A stretch of 37,553 nucleotides of DNA. It comes from a virus. Below are positions 35,385 to 37,553 of the stretch, piece by piece. The stretch spans positions 1 through 37,553 of the IMG/VR virus record IMGVR_UViG_3300000956_000125; one strand, given 5' to 3'. The notes under the pieces were generated by a model. It worked only from the letters and a program-made list of their open reading frames with translations. It had not been told where the DNA came from and made no database searches. The stretch's first letter is position 1. Each line of letters opens with the position of its first letter. The position numbers and the translations under genes are program-made.

Positions 35385-36353
35385 ATGACTAAAGCCCGCT
35401 TCGATGAAATCTCAGCCAGTAAAATAACGGTCAAGAACAGTTTGACCGTGAACGGCCTTGAAGTCTTGCCGCAAGATTCGCCGCATCCCGCGTTGTACGT
35501 GGATACCGTCAATGGCATTGTGGGGTATGACGGCCTGTCTTGGGAGACTCCATTCCCAACGATGGCCTTAGCCTTAGCCGCCGTCGAAACGGGCGGCACG
35601 ATTTACTTTCGCGGCGATGTGCGCGAAGAGTTAGTCGGCTCAAATCTCAAGTTCGATGTGACCATTATCGGCGTTGGGTCTTTGCATCATCCCGACTTAC
35701 CCGCGGCTGGTTATCATCCGGCGTCATGCTGCTGGCGTCCTCCGGCGTCCCCGACTGCTGCGACTCCGCTGCTAAAGGTGCGGGCGCGCGGTTGGAAGTT
35801 TATCAACATCTTTTTCGATTGCCCGGTGGACTCGGCGGCGCTGTATTTAGAGCGCAACGCCTTGAGCGGGACTTCCGAATACGACCCGTCCCACGCTTCG
35901 ATCCTTAACTGTCGGTTTGTGGATGGCAAGTACGGCATTCAGGATGTAGGCGGTTGCTACAATGTGACCGTGCAAGGCTGCGAATTCAAGGCCATGACCA
36001 CGGCGGCGATTGCGAACACGTCCACGGCGGTCGCTAATCCGCTCAACTGGAAGATCGAAGACAATCTTTTCCCGGCCAACGTCTCAGGCTTTGGCAACGC
36101 GACGCACTTGGACTCGCCGCTCAACTCCAGTTATATCTTGTCCAACATCTTCGGAACCGTCACCAGCACGGCGCTGTATATTGACCTGACAGGTGGCAAC
36201 GGTAACAGCGTTTGCGGTAACGTGCTTGCGGGCGCATATGATACCAGCGATTATGTTCCCGGTACGGGCGACGTGTGGTATCAAAACGCTTGCGCTGTGA
36301 AGGCCGTAACCGCGCCCGATGGCCGCTCGCTTGACGTACCCGCCGCGCCATAA
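35385..36353 (+). CDS. Right-handed beta-helix protein after the capsid gene, 322 aa
   Basis: Repeated short strands and N/D-rich turns (FINIFFDCPVDSAALYLERN, ILNCRFVDGKYGIQDVGGCY, NVTVQGCEFKAMTTAAIANT, WKIEDNLFPANVSGF, YILSNIFGTVTSTALYIDLT) are typical of a pectate-lyase-like beta helix. Position between capsid and connectors suggests a head fibre or capsid decoration rather than a tail spike. SD GGGAG. Confidence 0.65.
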   Translation: MTKARFDEISASKITVKNSLTVNGLEVLPQDSPHPALYVDTVNGIVGYDGLSWETPFPTMALALAAVETGGTIYFRGDVREELVGSNLKFDVTIIGVGSLHHPDLPAAGYHPASCCWRPPASPTAATPLLKVRARGWKFINIFFDCPVDSAALYLERNALSGTSEYDPSHASILNCRFVDGKYGIQDVGGCYNVTVQGCEFKAMTTAAIANTSTAVANPLNWKIEDNLFPANVSGFGNATHLDSPLNSSYILSNIFGTVTSTALYIDLTGGNGNSVCGNVLAGAYDTSDYVPGTGDVWYQNACAVKAVTAPDGRSLDVPAAP

Positions 36354-36366
36354 GAAAGGCTAAACC

Positions 36367-36618
36367 ATGATTGTAAAATTCAAGGTTGACCATGAAGTGG
36401 GGGGCCGCGTTTACTTGGCTGGCGAGTCTCGTGACTTTGACGCCGAGATGTTGCGGGCGTTGGTCAGTAAAGGCGTAGCGATTGAGCATGATCCAGGCGC
36501 AATCACGGATACTGCTACCGTCGCCATGCCGGAAGATACACCGGAGGCCGAGACTCAATCCGAAGTCAAAAAAGAAGTGATTGAACCAAAACCGCTGCAC
36601 AAGAATAAACACAAATGA
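36367..36618 (+). CDS. Small head protein, 83 aa
   Basis: SD AAAGG. A short beta-rich N terminus (IVKFKVDHEVGGRVYLAGES) with a helix and an acidic, P/E-rich tail (PEDTPEAETQSEVKKEV). Such tailed proteins between capsid and connector genes are common in phages. Coupled by ATGA to the next gene. Confidence 0.55.
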   Translation: MIVKFKVDHEVGGRVYLAGESRDFDAEMLRALVSKGVAIEHDPGAITDTATVAMPEDTPEAETQSEVKKEVIEPKPLHKNKHK

Positions 36619-36974
36619 CCTACACCTACGCGCCCGCGCTCACCGATGATGTATCTCTCGTCCGCTTCCACGTTGGAGATAATCTCAGCGAAGGCCACTA
36701 TCTAGAAGACGAAGAGATTCAGTATTTCGTGAGCGCGGGCAGCGTAGGGTCGGCGGTTATTGCGTGTATCAAGCATATCATCGCCAAGTTGTCTACGCCC
36801 AACTTTCGCTTGGACTGGCTATCAGTCACCAACGAGCAGGCCCGGCAAGGATTTGAAACGCTCCTGAAACTCAAAGGTGCGGAGTTTGGTATCTCGGTTG
36901 CGTCTAACCGCCTGGGTAGTGGCGTGATTGCGCTCCCGATTTACTCCAACGACTCAGACGATGTGACCATCTAA
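36615..36974 (+). CDS. Head-tail connector (gp6/HK97-type), 119 aa
   Basis: Reads YAPALTDDVSLVRFHVGDNL, then YLEDEEIQYFVSAGSVGSAV, a helical domain, and LDWLSVTNEQARQGFETLLK. This helical pattern matches the phage head-tail adaptor family that sits under the portal. It overlaps the next gene by one base. Confidence 0.7.
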   Translation: MTYTYAPALTDDVSLVRFHVGDNLSEGHYLEDEEIQYFVSAGSVGSAVIACIKHIIAKLSTPNFRLDWLSVTNEQARQGFETLLKLKGAEFGISVASNRLGSGVIALPIYSNDSDDVTI

Positions 36975-37363
36975 TGTCGAAGCTCACGAACCCGCGCCTA
37001 ATAGCGCAGTTGCAGAACGTAGTCTCGCTTTACGCATACAACGACTCGGCATTTCTACTGGTGAAAGTGGCGACCGGGAACGTAGACGCCTATAACAACC
37101 CGGAAACTGTTGAGTCAGGTGTCCCGATTAGTTGCTCCTTCACCGACAAGCCGAACCGCGAACTGTGGCGCGACTTTGCGGACGTTGAAGAAGTGGAAGC
37201 AGAAATAAGGTTTGAGAGTCCGACGCCGACAAAAGGTAATCGCGTGAAGCTGACTAACCGTTTCGGAAACGAAGCCTACAAGGACGCGACTTTTGAAATT
37301 ATCGGCATCAGCGACCGGGGCGAGATGGGCCACGTGTGTGCTTTGAAGGCGGTGACGGTCTAA
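36974..37363 (+). CDS. Head-closure/stopper protein, 129 aa
   Basis: Beta-barrel-like pattern (TDKPNRELWRDFADVEEVEA, EIRFESPTPTKGNRVKLTNR, DATFEIIGISDRGEMGHVCA) and order after the connector fit the head-tail joining (HK97 gp7 / SPP1 gp16-type) family. It closes the head after packaging. Overlap TAATG with the next gene. Confidence 0.6.
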   Translation: MSKLTNPRLIAQLQNVVSLYAYNDSAFLLVKVATGNVDAYNNPETVESGVPISCSFTDKPNRELWRDFADVEEVEAEIRFESPTPTKGNRVKLTNRFGNEAYKDATFEIIGISDRGEMGHVCALKAVTV

Positions 37364-37553
37364 TGGCAAGCGGATTCAAAGTTAACACCAATGGATTCAA
37401 GGCCGCGCTCAAGGCTGTGCGCCTAACGAGCAACGATATGTTGCAGATCGAAGGTGCGGGGGCGCATGTGCTCTTGAATGGTATGCGGGCGCGTACTCCG
37501 GTTTTGTCTGGAGCGACGCGGGCTAGTGAAAACTCGCATATTGTTGAAGCCAC
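37363..37553 (+). CDS. gp10/neck-type tail protein, truncated by the window
   Basis: Begins MASGFKVNTNGFKAALKAVR and later has MRARTPVLSGATRASE. The pattern (a helix, then RxPVxxGxxRxS) matches the HK97 gp10-like family of neck/tail proteins. Only the first 63 residues are in the window; overlaps the previous stop by one base. Confidence 0.65.
   Translation, partial: MASGFKVNTNGFKAALKAVRLTSNDMLQIEGAGAHVLLNGMRARTPVLSGATRASENSHIVEA

Noticed and set aside
1-37553. CRISPR array, IS element, integrase or att site
   Set aside because: I saw no regularly spaced direct repeats, no transposase or recombinase frame and no repeat pair that looks like attachment sites. A lysogeny module could lie outside the window.

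Overview
The window is 37.5 kb of a tailed double-stranded DNA phage (class Caudoviricetes), probably from an uncultivated metagenomic virus. The evidence is a terminase-portal-MuF-scaffold-capsid-connector block at the right end, a primase/DnaB replication module in the middle, and many tightly coupled small genes. I see no integrase, CI-like repressor, CRISPR array, rRNA or confident tRNA. Most genes have ordinary Shine-Dalgarno (SD) sites, and the promoters look sigma70-like (TTGACA/TATAAT). The only host clue is one secreted protein with a TP-rich spacer (2319-2900) of a kind common in Chloroflexota/Anaerolineae; this is weak.

Layout. 1-228: the end of a rightward gene, then a terminator. 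257-1794: a leftward operon of small genes (HNH nuclease, ribbon-helix-helix protein) from a promoter at 1830-1859. 1945-2900: a rightward pair (nucleotidyltransferase-like protein, signal-peptide membrane protein), then a terminator. 2995-6134: a leftward operon of at least 12 small genes, mostly unknown or zinc-binding, several shorter than 60 codons. 6173-6257: two mirror-image divergent promoters built on a perfect 22-bp inverted repeat; they start the leftward operon and the rightward early operon. 6526-25673: the rightward early/middle region. It contains an OB-fold-like protein, an HNH protein, zinc-ribbon TOPRIM primase, DnaB-type helicase, DUF2829/Tad2-like protein, TopoVIA-like 'mini-A' protein, winged-helix protein, VRR-NUC nuclease, C5 cytosine methyltransferase and DUF4031 protein. 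25756-37553: the packaging and head genes: HAD phosphatase, TerS, TerL, portal, degenerate metallopeptidase-like protein, MuF, GIY-YIG homing endonuclease, scaffold, decoration protein, major capsid protein, beta-helix protein and connectors, ending in a truncated gp10-like gene.

The most unusual features are these. (1) A second gene of about 185 codons lies entirely inside the methyltransferase gene in another frame. It has its own SD site and protein motifs that look conserved, while the host frame keeps all its own motifs. (2) In an operon where genes otherwise overlap by a few bases, several gaps hold strongly base-paired RNA elements: 6258-6525, 11430-11564, 11812-12166, 14732-15068 and 18618-18784. 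One (11394-11564) reads as promoter, antiterminator, terminator and then gene; another resembles a tRNA cloverleaf ending in CCA. (3) A perfect late promoter (33091-33120) has a palindrome in its spacer and a leader with a terminator. (4) The homing endonuclease start has its SD site in the loop of a hairpin that abuts the ATG. (5) Two promoters place the start codon at or next to the predicted transcription start, suggesting leaderless mRNAs.

Working together: the divergent promoter pair would launch the takeover genes on both strands. The right arm then supplies replication (primase, helicase, OB protein, TopoVIA-like protein, nuclease) and DNA modification. The promoters at 25720 and 33091 would drive packaging and head assembly. 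All family calls come from reading motifs by eye; no search was run.
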